Source of the DNA: DYMC01 sp035406705
GTDB lineage: Bacteria > Verrucomicrobiota > Lentisphaeria > Victivallales > GWF2-50-93
DNA length: 64,000 nucleotides
Reading direction: 5' to 3'
NCBI GenBank assembly: GCA_964426675.1
Contig: CAYRRM010000014.1
Coordinates: 1 to 64,000, forward strand
The notes under the pieces were generated by a model. It saw nothing but the letters and a program-made list of their open reading frames with translations. It did not search any database and had not been told where the DNA came from. This document shows, in pieces, positions 54,370-62,475 of the stretch (position 1 is the first letter of the stretch; each line of letters opens with the position of its first letter). Both the position numbers and the translations under genes were made by a program.

Positions 54370-55175
54370 AATATCCTTGAAGAAGAGGATAATTTTAATA
54401 TCTTACTTAAATTTGTAATTTTAAATGCGTATTTTTCTCTTATCTATAAACAAAAAACTAATCAAAATATATCAAATTAAATTTAATAAAATCTAGAGAA
54501 TTAAGATTATTTAATAAGGTAATTTTAAAAGAACTAATGAGTAAAATATTTAAATATCGGGTGGGATTTCTTGGATGTCCATCAAAACCTGACGTAAGGT
54601 GGACAGAACGGAATGTATTAAAGTTAAAAAAACTCGGTTTTAATACATTGCAACTCAATATTGCATGGGGATCACGTCCGGGAGATGAACCACTAAATCT
54701 TGAAGATGTTGTTGATATGTCAGAAATAAAGGAATTTATACAAAAACTTCCACTAAGATCTAGTCGTGAGGTAAAAAAAATCAAGACTCGTAAGGAAAAC
54801 CTTATGGCTCGAATAAAACTATGCAAAAACTTGGGTATGCGAAGTATTTTTCATTTTGGCGCCCCATACAATATGCATTGTAGATTCGGGGATAATCCGC
54901 CAAATTGCCTAAATGATCCTGTCATTCAGAATTTCTATTCAGCTCTTTTGATCGCATTTGATAGACAATTTCCGGGAGTAGATGATCTTCTCCTTTATAC
55001 CTATGATCAGGATGCATGGCTCTGCAATGAATTTGGAACATGCCCTAAATGTGTCGGTATTCCACTCCATTATCGCGTTAGCAAGTTCGTTAATTCCATT
55101 GCTAATACATGGAAAAAGATAAATCCAAATGGGAAATTATGGTGGGAACCATGGGAATTATCTGCCGGGCAAGTT

Positions 55176-55178
55176 TAG
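55176..55178 (+). other. In-frame amber stop codon
   Basis: TAG between GQV and TIPLLDK. A single C-to-T change from CAG (Gln) would explain it. Confidence 0.85.
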
Positions 55179-56113
55179 ACTATTCCTCTTCTCGATAAAA
55201 ATGCTGTGGGACTTTCTCTTCATTCCAATATTGCAGAGGTACAGGCGACAATGCCTGTTGATCATTGGCTTGAAAATACTATCAGGATGGCCAGACAGGA
55301 AAAACTACCAGTAATTGTAGAGTATTTTCTCGGCGCTCCAACCGAGGAAGTTGAGCCCTTTCTTCATCTTAGTTGGCCTCTTGTAGTCCTGAGAGGATTA
55401 AAAAAAATAGCCTCTCTTAATCCAGATGGAATCAAAGAATATTATGGTATTATTCCAGAGGATTATGATGCAAATCTTCACACTACTTCTCTTTTCCTTT
55501 CAGATCCTGAAATTACCGATGCCAAATTATTAGAAAAACTTTCAAGAAACTATGGTAAGGCTATGAGTGATATACAGAAATTCTGGTTTTTGACAAGTGA
55601 GGCAATGGATTTCTTCCCATGGTACACATCATGGTATATCCGAGAAATAGGAAAGTGCAGACCAGACCATGCCATGACTGCCGCATTTATACGCGGACAA
55701 CAGGCACATACGCCTTCGTGGGAGTCAACACGACGCGCAATTTTCATGAAGACTGATAACATTCAACCTGATCCCTGGATGCTTGAAGACGTCCAGTTGC
55801 AATGCGAACTCTCAGCTGAAAAACTTACTGAAGCAATTAAACTTGGGAAAAAAATTGCAAAGAAAATTCCTGAGCGTTTCAAATTCAAACTGGTTCTATC
55901 AGATTTCATCGAATTCAGGCGTCGTGCCCTATCATATGCTTATCATATTCGTGAAACGAACCTTACGTTTATTATCAGACAACACTTGAAAGAAAGAAAA
56001 AAAATTCCCACACGCATCATAGATGAATTAAAAGCTATTCTAAAAGCCGATATGAAAAATCAGAAAAGTAAAGAACCGTGTTTTTCCGCACTTAAGCTTC
56101 TTGATGTAGATCC

Positions 56114-56126
56114 TGCGAAATTCGCA
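56114..56126 (+). repeat. Iterated palindrome copy 20 (AAT form)
   Basis: TGCGAAATTCGCA near the 3' end of the amber-interrupted gene; encodes Ala-Lys-Phe-Ala. Flanks extend the symmetry to CCTGCGAAATTCGCAGG. Confidence 0.9.
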
Positions 56127-56195
56127 GGAAAATATTTCGTTGTTATATCGGATGACAAGAGGGAAAAAGGTGGGTTTAGTGTGACGTCGCGTTGA

Positions 56196-56763
56196 ATAGA
56201 TCGTGGAATTGTATCCTGATTCAATTAGCTTAATGCTTAAATCAAAATCAATCAGTTGAAGTGCATAAAATATGTAAAACAATACATTGTTTCCATAGAA
56301 AATTTAGCAGATTTAATATAGTTCTCCTAGTTCTCCCGTCCCACTTTTCTCTATATAGCAATAGGATAGCATATCGCCAAATATATTTAGTTTCTTGTCA
56401 TTATTAAGTGTAAATTAAGGAGCATATTCTGTAATGAAAATTTTTTTTACGTATATAGGAGAGTCCAAATATAATAAATTAATGGATTTGTTTTTTATGG
56501 CGAATTGAAATTGCATTTCTGACTTTTTTTCATTAAAAAAAAATTTATTTTTCTATATCCAGAATTGAAAAAAATTTGATTTTTCTTTACTTTTTTCCTT
56601 TTTGCGTTGTTAATGTAATAAAAAGTTATTGATAATAAGAATGTTGTGAATAATCGTAATCGCTCACGCTTGAAAAATAAGAAAACACAAATAGATTAAT
56701 TAAAAAAGCAATATTTTATGCATTTTTGCATAATTTTTTCTATTAATCGATCACGAGGAGAAA
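56196..56763. other. 568-base gene-free region
   Basis: AT-rich and non-coding. It holds an inverted repeat at 56716-56733 close to the next start, and presumably the promoter of the secreted protein gene. No RNA gene recognised. Confidence 0.5.
56716..56733. repeat. Inverted repeat TTATGCA-TTTT-TGCATAA
   Basis: Perfect 7-base arms around TTTT, 30 bases before the ATG at 56764. A possible operator or 5'-UTR hairpin. It shares TATGCA/TGCATA arms with the repeat at 16407-16424. Confidence 0.45.
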
Positions 56764-59118
56764 ATGATGATTCTAAGAACAATATTGTGGATAGGAGGAT
56801 TTATGATTTGTAGCTATTCCGTAGGTCTTTTAGCAGGCGAAGGTTTTGTTTTTAATTCGGGAGATGTATTTCCTGAATTAAATCTTATTCAAGAAATAGA
56901 TTGTTCTTTAGATAATTCCGATCTTGAATTCAAGGAATTTCCACTTTCCGCAACGGAAATCCAAGAAATATCCGGAATAAAATGTCGTGTTCTGAAAAAA
57001 TCTGATAGTTGTAGTTATTTTGCTTATCGTATTGGTAGAGGTAAAGGGTTGAAAGCAGGTGCTCCATATGTCTTAAATATAGAATTTCCAGACGACCTTC
57101 CAAGAGCTTATTTTATTTGTAATTGGGGTTTTGAAACTGTTGCAGGTTTTCATACAGGGGCAACTGTTGGTGATGCATTAAATGGGAGGTATACAAATAG
57201 TTCTCCGGAGTCATTACAAATTCCGCAAAGCGGTAAATTTCTTCAATGGAAACAGTATTTTCACTTATATGACAGATTTCCTGACATCAAGCGAGCGAGA
57301 GGGCTTGCAGAACGGCCTTTTACTCCAGAAGATGGCTTCTGGGTTATAGTAGCCCAGCTACAAAATTTTAATGATCCTCTTTCCAATGGTGCAGCTGTGT
57401 CAAAAATACGTCTTTATGAGGTTGCGAATCCGGAAAAGATACGTTTAAAAATAAATTATCCTCCAGAGCCTCTACCTAAAAGATACATATTTTTTAGAGA
57501 GGAAATGGCCGATGGCGTCATCGCATACGGTCATAAGCCAGAGGAAAAAAAAGAAGAATTAAGAGGACTAAAAGATAGAGTGAAATTCTATGAGTATAAA
57601 ATTAATCAAATGAAAATGTTGGGAATTAATACATTTTGTAAAGATCTGCTTGAATTTGGACATAATCAAGGTTGGGATAGCTCAAAATATGGAGGTAGTG
57701 CATGGTATAATCAGTCAAGTGATCCTTCTTTTTGGGAACGTATAATAAACATGATATCTTTAACACATAAAGATTTGTTTATATTACCTTATTATGAATA
57801 TGCAGGTAGTATCGGACAGGACGAAAAATTGGCAATAGGTAGGCAACGCAGATGCAAAAACCTCCAGGGAGAAAATGATTATACCCATATAAAATGGGTA
57901 CATAAAACTAATGCTGATATATGTGACCCAGATTTTATAGAAGATGCTTCAAAAGTTCTTGAACTAACCATGACACAATATAAAGATAAAGTTAATTTTA
58001 TCGGAGCATGGTTCAGACCAAGACCAGAAGCCAACCCAATAAGTTTTAATGAAAAAGACTTGGAACTTTTTTCAAAAGAAACAAAAGGTGGAAAAAAAGT
58101 TTCAAGAACAGATTTACAAGGGAATAAGAAATTACTTGAGGATTACTATACATGGTGGTACAGGAAAAGGCGCAACTTCAATATTGCCATCAGGGATTAC
58201 CTGCGGAAAAATGTATCCCCCGATGCTATATTACTTTATACTTGTGATGCTAGTGAAAGCGGTTATTGCCTGCAATTCGAGAAAAAAGAAATTAAAAATA
58301 TTTTGTGGAAATGGAACAGAGTAGTGGTTACAGATAATACTGAAAACTGGGAAAACATTCTTGCAGATTTGGATAGAAAAAAATTCTCAGGATTTGGAGC
58401 TATTTCATATGACTTTGTAATAAAAAATAATCTCTACCTCGATGCATTACTTCAACCCCATCTAACATGGGGAAAATACGAATGGCAACATGCATGTCCA
58501 ACAAATGATCAACAGAATTATAAGAATGTCGATGGTGTTATGCTTACATATACCTTTAATAAACTTTTTACAGTATCATCTGAAAAACCTTTTAATGAAT
58601 TCAAAACAAAAAGTGGGCTTGCTATCGTTCGTCATTATTTCCTTAATGAAAACGAAATGGTGAATGATGGCGAAGACATTTTGGGGTATTTTGTGGCTGA
58701 TGTTGAAAGAGCAGGGCCTTATTCAATGTTAGCTGAAGCACGGGCATTTGCAAATGGTGATCCACGTTATATTGGCTATCTTTATGGTAATAGTTTTTCA
58801 AGAGGTTTTCCTGAATATGTTAGGGAATTTAATGCAGCATTTCTTTCCTTACCTGCCCTCCCAAGTAAAAAAATAAATGGAGCCTGTAATGATAACGAGA
58901 TCGTTGTTAGAGCTATAAATGCAAATGAACACGGAATGTATCTGGGAATAGTCAATACGTCTCTAAATTATAAACAAAATATCGAGATTAATTTGTATCA
59001 GAAAAAAAACTTTAAAGCTTTTAATACAGTAACAGGTAAGGAAATTGAAACAAATGATGGGAAGTTATTCTTTAAAAATATGTATCCAGGTCAACTAATA
59101 TCAATAAATATAAAATAA
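56764..59118 (+). CDS. Secreted protein of unknown family, glycosidase-like context
   Basis: 784 residues, with CGAGGAGAAA ahead of the first of two adjacent ATGs. The signal peptide is MMILRTILWIGGFMICSYSVGLLAG. The N-terminal 230 residues look like a beta-rich domain, and the middle region (FCKDLLEFGHNQGWDSSKYG, VNFIGAWFRPRPEANPI, YYTWWYRKRRNFNIAIRDYL) suggests a TIM barrel. A C-terminal beta domain ends YPGQLISINIK. I see no motif that places it in a known glycoside hydrolase family. Its position before the GH94 gene suggests it cuts or binds an oligosaccharide that GH94 then uses. Confidence 0.7.
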   Translation: MMILRTILWIGGFMICSYSVGLLAGEGFVFNSGDVFPELNLIQEIDCSLDNSDLEFKEFPLSATEIQEISGIKCRVLKKSDSCSYFAYRIGRGKGLKAGAPYVLNIEFPDDLPRAYFICNWGFETVAGFHTGATVGDALNGRYTNSSPESLQIPQSGKFLQWKQYFHLYDRFPDIKRARGLAERPFTPEDGFWVIVAQLQNFNDPLSNGAAVSKIRLYEVANPEKIRLKINYPPEPLPKRYIFFREEMADGVIAYGHKPEEKKEELRGLKDRVKFYEYKINQMKMLGINTFCKDLLEFGHNQGWDSSKYGGSAWYNQSSDPSFWERIINMISLTHKDLFILPYYEYAGSIGQDEKLAIGRQRRCKNLQGENDYTHIKWVHKTNADICDPDFIEDASKVLELTMTQYKDKVNFIGAWFRPRPEANPISFNEKDLELFSKETKGGKKVSRTDLQGNKKLLEDYYTWWYRKRRNFNIAIRDYLRKNVSPDAILLYTCDASESGYCLQFEKKEIKNILWKWNRVVVTDNTENWENILADLDRKKFSGFGAISYDFVIKNNLYLDALLQPHLTWGKYEWQHACPTNDQQNYKNVDGVMLTYTFNKLFTVSSEKPFNEFKTKSGLAIVRHYFLNENEMVNDGEDILGYFVADVERAGPYSMLAEARAFANGDPRYIGYLYGNSFSRGFPEYVREFNAAFLSLPALPSKKINGACNDNEIVVRAINANEHGMYLGIVNTSLNYKQNIEINLYQKKNFKAFNTVTGKEIETNDGKLFFKNMYPGQLISINIK

Positions 59119-59126
59119 AAAATAGT

Positions 59127-61448
59127 ATGGCAAAATTTTTAAAAACAAGTTTTGGCGGTTTTCAGTTAGATGGCCGTGAGTTCGTGATAACAGAAAAAGA
59201 AACACCACGAGCATTGGTAAACTACATGTGGAATGAAAAATTTATTTCCTCTGTAAGCCAACACGGAGCAGGAGAGGGAGCGTATAAGGAAAGAGCTGCC
59301 CAGTATATAGACCGTAGAGGTAGAAATATACTTATAAAGAATGGTAGAAGATATTTTTATATCAAAGACTCTTTATCAGGTGATTATTGGTCTCCCGGTT
59401 GGCACCCAGCCCAAAAAAAAGTCTCAAAGTTTAGATGTGTAAATGGACCGGGATATTCAATAATATCATCCGAGAGAAAAAAGATTTTCACGCAAATGAG
59501 AGTTTTTGTTCCACCAGATTTTCCTTGTGAAATATGGACTATTACCTTGCGAAATTCGCAAAATCATGAAACCGAATTAAAATTCTACTCTTATGTGGAA
59601 TTTGCACTTGATGGTTATCAACGTTATTGTGACTACTTTGGAATGTTACATGGGGAATATTATCCTGATATTAATGCTGCTCAAGGGTGTAATCGTGCAA
59701 TAGAAAGAACACATGAATTTTTTGACGGATTTATTGCTTCGAATATAAAACCAAGCGGTTTCGAAACCTCGCGCGATGCCTTCGTAGGATATTGGGGACA
59801 TTATGATTATCCACTTGCTCTGAAAAGAGGTTTCCTTACAAATAGCCTTGCCTCATGCGAATATCTTGCCGGTGCTCTTGAACACAGCATTAAACTTCTT
59901 CCAGGAGAAGAAAAATCATTTAACGTATTTATTGGGGCATCAAGTGGTTATGAGATGACACGTGATATTGTTACTTCACTTTCAAAGGATCTCGCTGTGG
60001 ATGAACAATATGCGAAACTCGCAAAATTAAAAGATGAAGCTATCAGAAAAATTACTATAAAAACACCAGATAAAAGAGTAGATTATCTCATAAATGTGTG
60101 GATAAAACAACAGATGCAGGTTTATGCGGATGTTGGCAGTGATAATGGCAGAGGTTTTCGCGATGCAATGCAAATGCTATGGGCAACTGCTTCATACGAT
60201 CTACAATACACAAAAAGAATGATAATAGAATGCCTTGAGCACCAGTTCGCAGATGGTCACACTTTGAGAGGTTGGTTACCAATAGACGATCACCATTACT
60301 GTGATGGGCCTGTTTGGATTGCCCCTGTAATTGATGCCTATTTGAAAGAAAGCGGAGATATTGAATTTCTTAATCATAAAGTTAAATACTTTGATAAAGG
60401 CATTGGAACTATATGGGAACATCTTGAAAGAGGAACCTTGCATCTGACTGAAGATATTGGAGAGCATGGACTTACAAAATGCCATTTCGGAGATTGGAAT
60501 GATTCGCTTACAGGTGTTGGTATTAACGGCAAGGGAGAATCCGTATGGGCCTCAATTGCCGCGGTTTTTAGTTTGAAAATTGCCGCAGATATTTCAAATC
60601 GCGTTTTAAATGATAGTATTAAAACACAGAATTTTTTAGAAAAAGCTGAAAAAATGACTCAGGCAATCAATACCCATGCTTGGGACGGAGAGTGGTATTT
60701 AAGAGCAATAAATGATTATGGAGAAAAAATAGGAACAAAAAATGAAAAAGAAGGTAAAATTTATCTTTTGCCACAAGTTTGGGCTATTATGGCTGGAGTT
60801 GCAGATGAAGAAAGAAAGAAAATAATTTTAAAAGCCGTAGATGAATATCTTGAAACAGATTGTGGAAGTCGCGTCCAGTTCCCTCCATATACAAAACCCA
60901 ATTTAAGAATAGGTAGAATAACATTACTTGTTCCAGGAATATGGGAAAATGGCACAGCTTATTGCCATGCAAACTCATTTAAAGTAGTGGCAGATTGTTA
61001 CGCAGGAAGGGGAGATATAGCCTATAGGTCTTTTAAAAAAGCAATGCCTGATAGCCAGTGGAATCCATCAACTCATTCAGGTTGCGAACCGTATGTTATG
61101 ACAAACCAATTCCTCGGACCCGAAAATAGACGCGCAGGGAAAAGTCTCTGGGCATGGATGACCGGTTCCGCTAGTTGGTATTTTCGTGCAATGACTCAGT
61201 GGATATTAGGTGTTCGGCCAGATTTTGATGGGCTCTTGATCGATCCTTGTTTGCCATCAGCATGGAAAAATTGTAGACTTGAGCGGGATTTCAGAGGCGC
61301 AAGATATGTTATCGAAATTAAAAATCCACATGCTTTGCAAAAGGGTAGATTACGTATTATAGTGGATGGACATGAAATTGCTGGGAATAAAATTGTGATT
61401 TTCGCAGATGGTAAAATACACAATGTAAAAGCTGTTCTATCTTCTTAA
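59127..61448 (+). CDS. GH94 cellobiose/chitobiose phosphorylase family enzyme
   Basis: 773 residues, typical for single-unit GH94 enzymes. The N-terminal beta-sandwich begins FGGFQLDGREFVITEKETPR. The catalytic (alpha/alpha)6 barrel has VDVGSDNGRGFRD-type residues (ADVGSDNGRGFRDAMQ), the general acid Asp in CHFGDWNDSLTGVGINGKGE (about 455), and phosphate-binding residues in WMTGSASWYFRAM. It cleaves beta-linked disaccharides with phosphate, giving a sugar 1-phosphate without using ATP. No signal peptide, so it is cytoplasmic. Which disaccharide is unknown. Two palindrome copies lie inside. Confidence 0.93.
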   Translation: MAKFLKTSFGGFQLDGREFVITEKETPRALVNYMWNEKFISSVSQHGAGEGAYKERAAQYIDRRGRNILIKNGRRYFYIKDSLSGDYWSPGWHPAQKKVSKFRCVNGPGYSIISSERKKIFTQMRVFVPPDFPCEIWTITLRNSQNHETELKFYSYVEFALDGYQRYCDYFGMLHGEYYPDINAAQGCNRAIERTHEFFDGFIASNIKPSGFETSRDAFVGYWGHYDYPLALKRGFLTNSLASCEYLAGALEHSIKLLPGEEKSFNVFIGASSGYEMTRDIVTSLSKDLAVDEQYAKLAKLKDEAIRKITIKTPDKRVDYLINVWIKQQMQVYADVGSDNGRGFRDAMQMLWATASYDLQYTKRMIIECLEHQFADGHTLRGWLPIDDHHYCDGPVWIAPVIDAYLKESGDIEFLNHKVKYFDKGIGTIWEHLERGTLHLTEDIGEHGLTKCHFGDWNDSLTGVGINGKGESVWASIAAVFSLKIAADISNRVLNDSIKTQNFLEKAEKMTQAINTHAWDGEWYLRAINDYGEKIGTKNEKEGKIYLLPQVWAIMAGVADEERKKIILKAVDEYLETDCGSRVQFPPYTKPNLRIGRITLLVPGIWENGTAYCHANSFKVVADCYAGRGDIAYRSFKKAMPDSQWNPSTHSGCEPYVMTNQFLGPENRRAGKSLWAWMTGSASWYFRAMTQWILGVRPDFDGLLIDPCLPSAWKNCRLERDFRGARYVIEIKNPHALQKGRLRIIVDGHEIAGNKIVIFADGKIHNVKAVLSS
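59548..59560 (+). repeat. Iterated palindrome copy 21 (AAT form, third codon phase)
   Basis: TGCGAAATTCGCA in the GH94 gene, read TTG-CGA-AAT-TCG-CAA (Leu-Arg-Asn-Ser-Gln). Confidence 0.9.
60011..60023 (+). repeat. Iterated palindrome copy 22 (AAC form)
   Basis: TGCGAAACTCGCA in the GH94 gene; encodes Ala-Lys-Leu-Ala. Confidence 0.85.
61394..61406 (-). repeat. Degenerate copy of the iterated palindrome (one mismatch)
   Basis: TGTGATTTTCGCA near the 3' end of the GH94 gene; the same C-to-T difference as the copy at 44033. Confidence 0.6.
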
Positions 61449-61450
61449 AA

Positions 61451-62449
61451 ATGAATACATTAACCGAAAATAAAATTCATCTACATAAAAAGTTTTGGCA
61501 AAAAAAACTTGATAAGGCAATGAAAGGGATTTTTTCAAATTATACAGAACCATATCAATTTCCTGCTATTGACATTGAATTAAGTTCAGAGGATATTTTC
61601 AGGAAAAATCTTTTCCGAATTGCCAATTTTTCTGAAGAAGATGATAGAATCGCATCTTTTCTTGTAAATTTCGGCCCTTCATTTTTGCCTGCTCTTGCTG
61701 GCGCAAAGTTTGAATGGGATAAAAATACAAGTTGGGCGCATCCAATCGAATTTACAAATATAACAGAGTTAAAAATAGAAAATTTTAATCCAGAAACAAA
61801 ACTTTGGCAGTTTTATGAGGAAAAATTTTTAACAATTCAGGAAAGAAATACAGATTGGATGATGTCAATATGCGATATGGTTGGTCCTTTTGATATTCTT
61901 GCTGGAATAATAGGAACTGAAAGATTGTGTATAGAAATGTTTGAAAATCCAGATGAGGTAAAAAGACTTGCTTCAGAGGCTGTAAAATTCTGGCTTCAGG
62001 TTTATGAGAAACAATATTCTATTTTACAAGAAAAACACGGAACCACTGATGTATTTGGATTGTATATGCCAGGTAAAGGCGCAAGATGGTCGGAAGATTT
62101 CATTGCCCTTATTAGTCCTGAAATGTATGAAGAATTCGTTTTCGAATGTGATATAGAACTTGCAAAATCATTGGATACTTCGTATATTCATGTTCATAGC
62201 GCTGCCCTATCAAGCATTGATATAATATCGAAAAATCCGTATTTAAGTGGAATAGAAATATCAAATGACCCCAATGGACCAGAACTTGAAGAACTAATAA
62301 AAGTTGGGAAAAAAGTCGTAGATTCAGGAAAGAGTTTGATGATGTCAAATTGGCAGAAGGACTTATCAATAAAAGAAATAGAATCTATTTTTAATTCAAT
62401 ACCGAATCATTCATTAATAGTAACATATGAGATTCCTAAAAAAAATTAA
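61451..62449 (+). CDS. Uroporphyrinogen decarboxylase-fold protein (MtaA/CmuA-like)
   Basis: 332 residues. The overall pattern fits the URO-D superfamily: NFGPSFLPALAGAKFEWDKN, CDMVGPFDILAGIIGTERLC, FENPDEVKRLASEAVKFW and PEMYEEFVFECDIELAKSL, with HVHSAALSSID near the active site. The Arg-rich N-terminal motif of true heme-pathway HemE is not visible, so methyl-transfer (corrinoid-linked) relatives are the better guess. It starts two bases after the GH94 stop and belongs to the sugar operon. In such a setting demethylation of methylated sugars is one idea, but no corrinoid protein is adjacent. Confidence 0.75.
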   Translation: MNTLTENKIHLHKKFWQKKLDKAMKGIFSNYTEPYQFPAIDIELSSEDIFRKNLFRIANFSEEDDRIASFLVNFGPSFLPALAGAKFEWDKNTSWAHPIEFTNITELKIENFNPETKLWQFYEEKFLTIQERNTDWMMSICDMVGPFDILAGIIGTERLCIEMFENPDEVKRLASEAVKFWLQVYEKQYSILQEKHGTTDVFGLYMPGKGARWSEDFIALISPEMYEEFVFECDIELAKSLDTSYIHVHSAALSSIDIISKNPYLSGIEISNDPNGPELEELIKVGKKVVDSGKSLMMSNWQKDLSIKEIESIFNSIPNHSLIVTYEIPKKN

Positions 62450-62475
62450 CATATAAAATAAAATGTGAGGAAAAA

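Larger units (their letters stand above)
54537..56195 (+). pseudogene. TIM-barrel glycosidase-like gene interrupted by an in-frame amber codon
   Basis: Two open frames, 54537-55178 and 55206-56195, are in the same reading frame and separated only by TAG at 55176-55178 (codon 214 of 552). The 27 bases between the TAG and the next GTG are open and the protein reads on sensibly. The first part (VGFLGCPSKPDVRWTERNVL, GFNTLQLNIAWGSRPGDEPL, YTYDQDAWLCNEFGTCPKC) looks like the start of a TIM-barrel glycosidase-type domain; I do not recognise the exact family. There is no signal peptide. Readthrough, a recent nonsense mutation or a sequencing error are possible. TAG ends other genes here (for example at 4109 and 50875), so reassignment is unlikely. 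Confidence 0.75.

Noticed and set aside
55176..55178. Pyrrolysine or amber reassignment
   Set aside because: TAG ends other genes in the window (4109-4111, 50875-50877), and no pyl gene is present; nonsense mutation is simpler.
2623..60023. Iterated palindrome as a set of transcription terminators
   Set aside because: All copies are inside genes, without T-runs, and the 3-base centre makes a poor hairpin loop.
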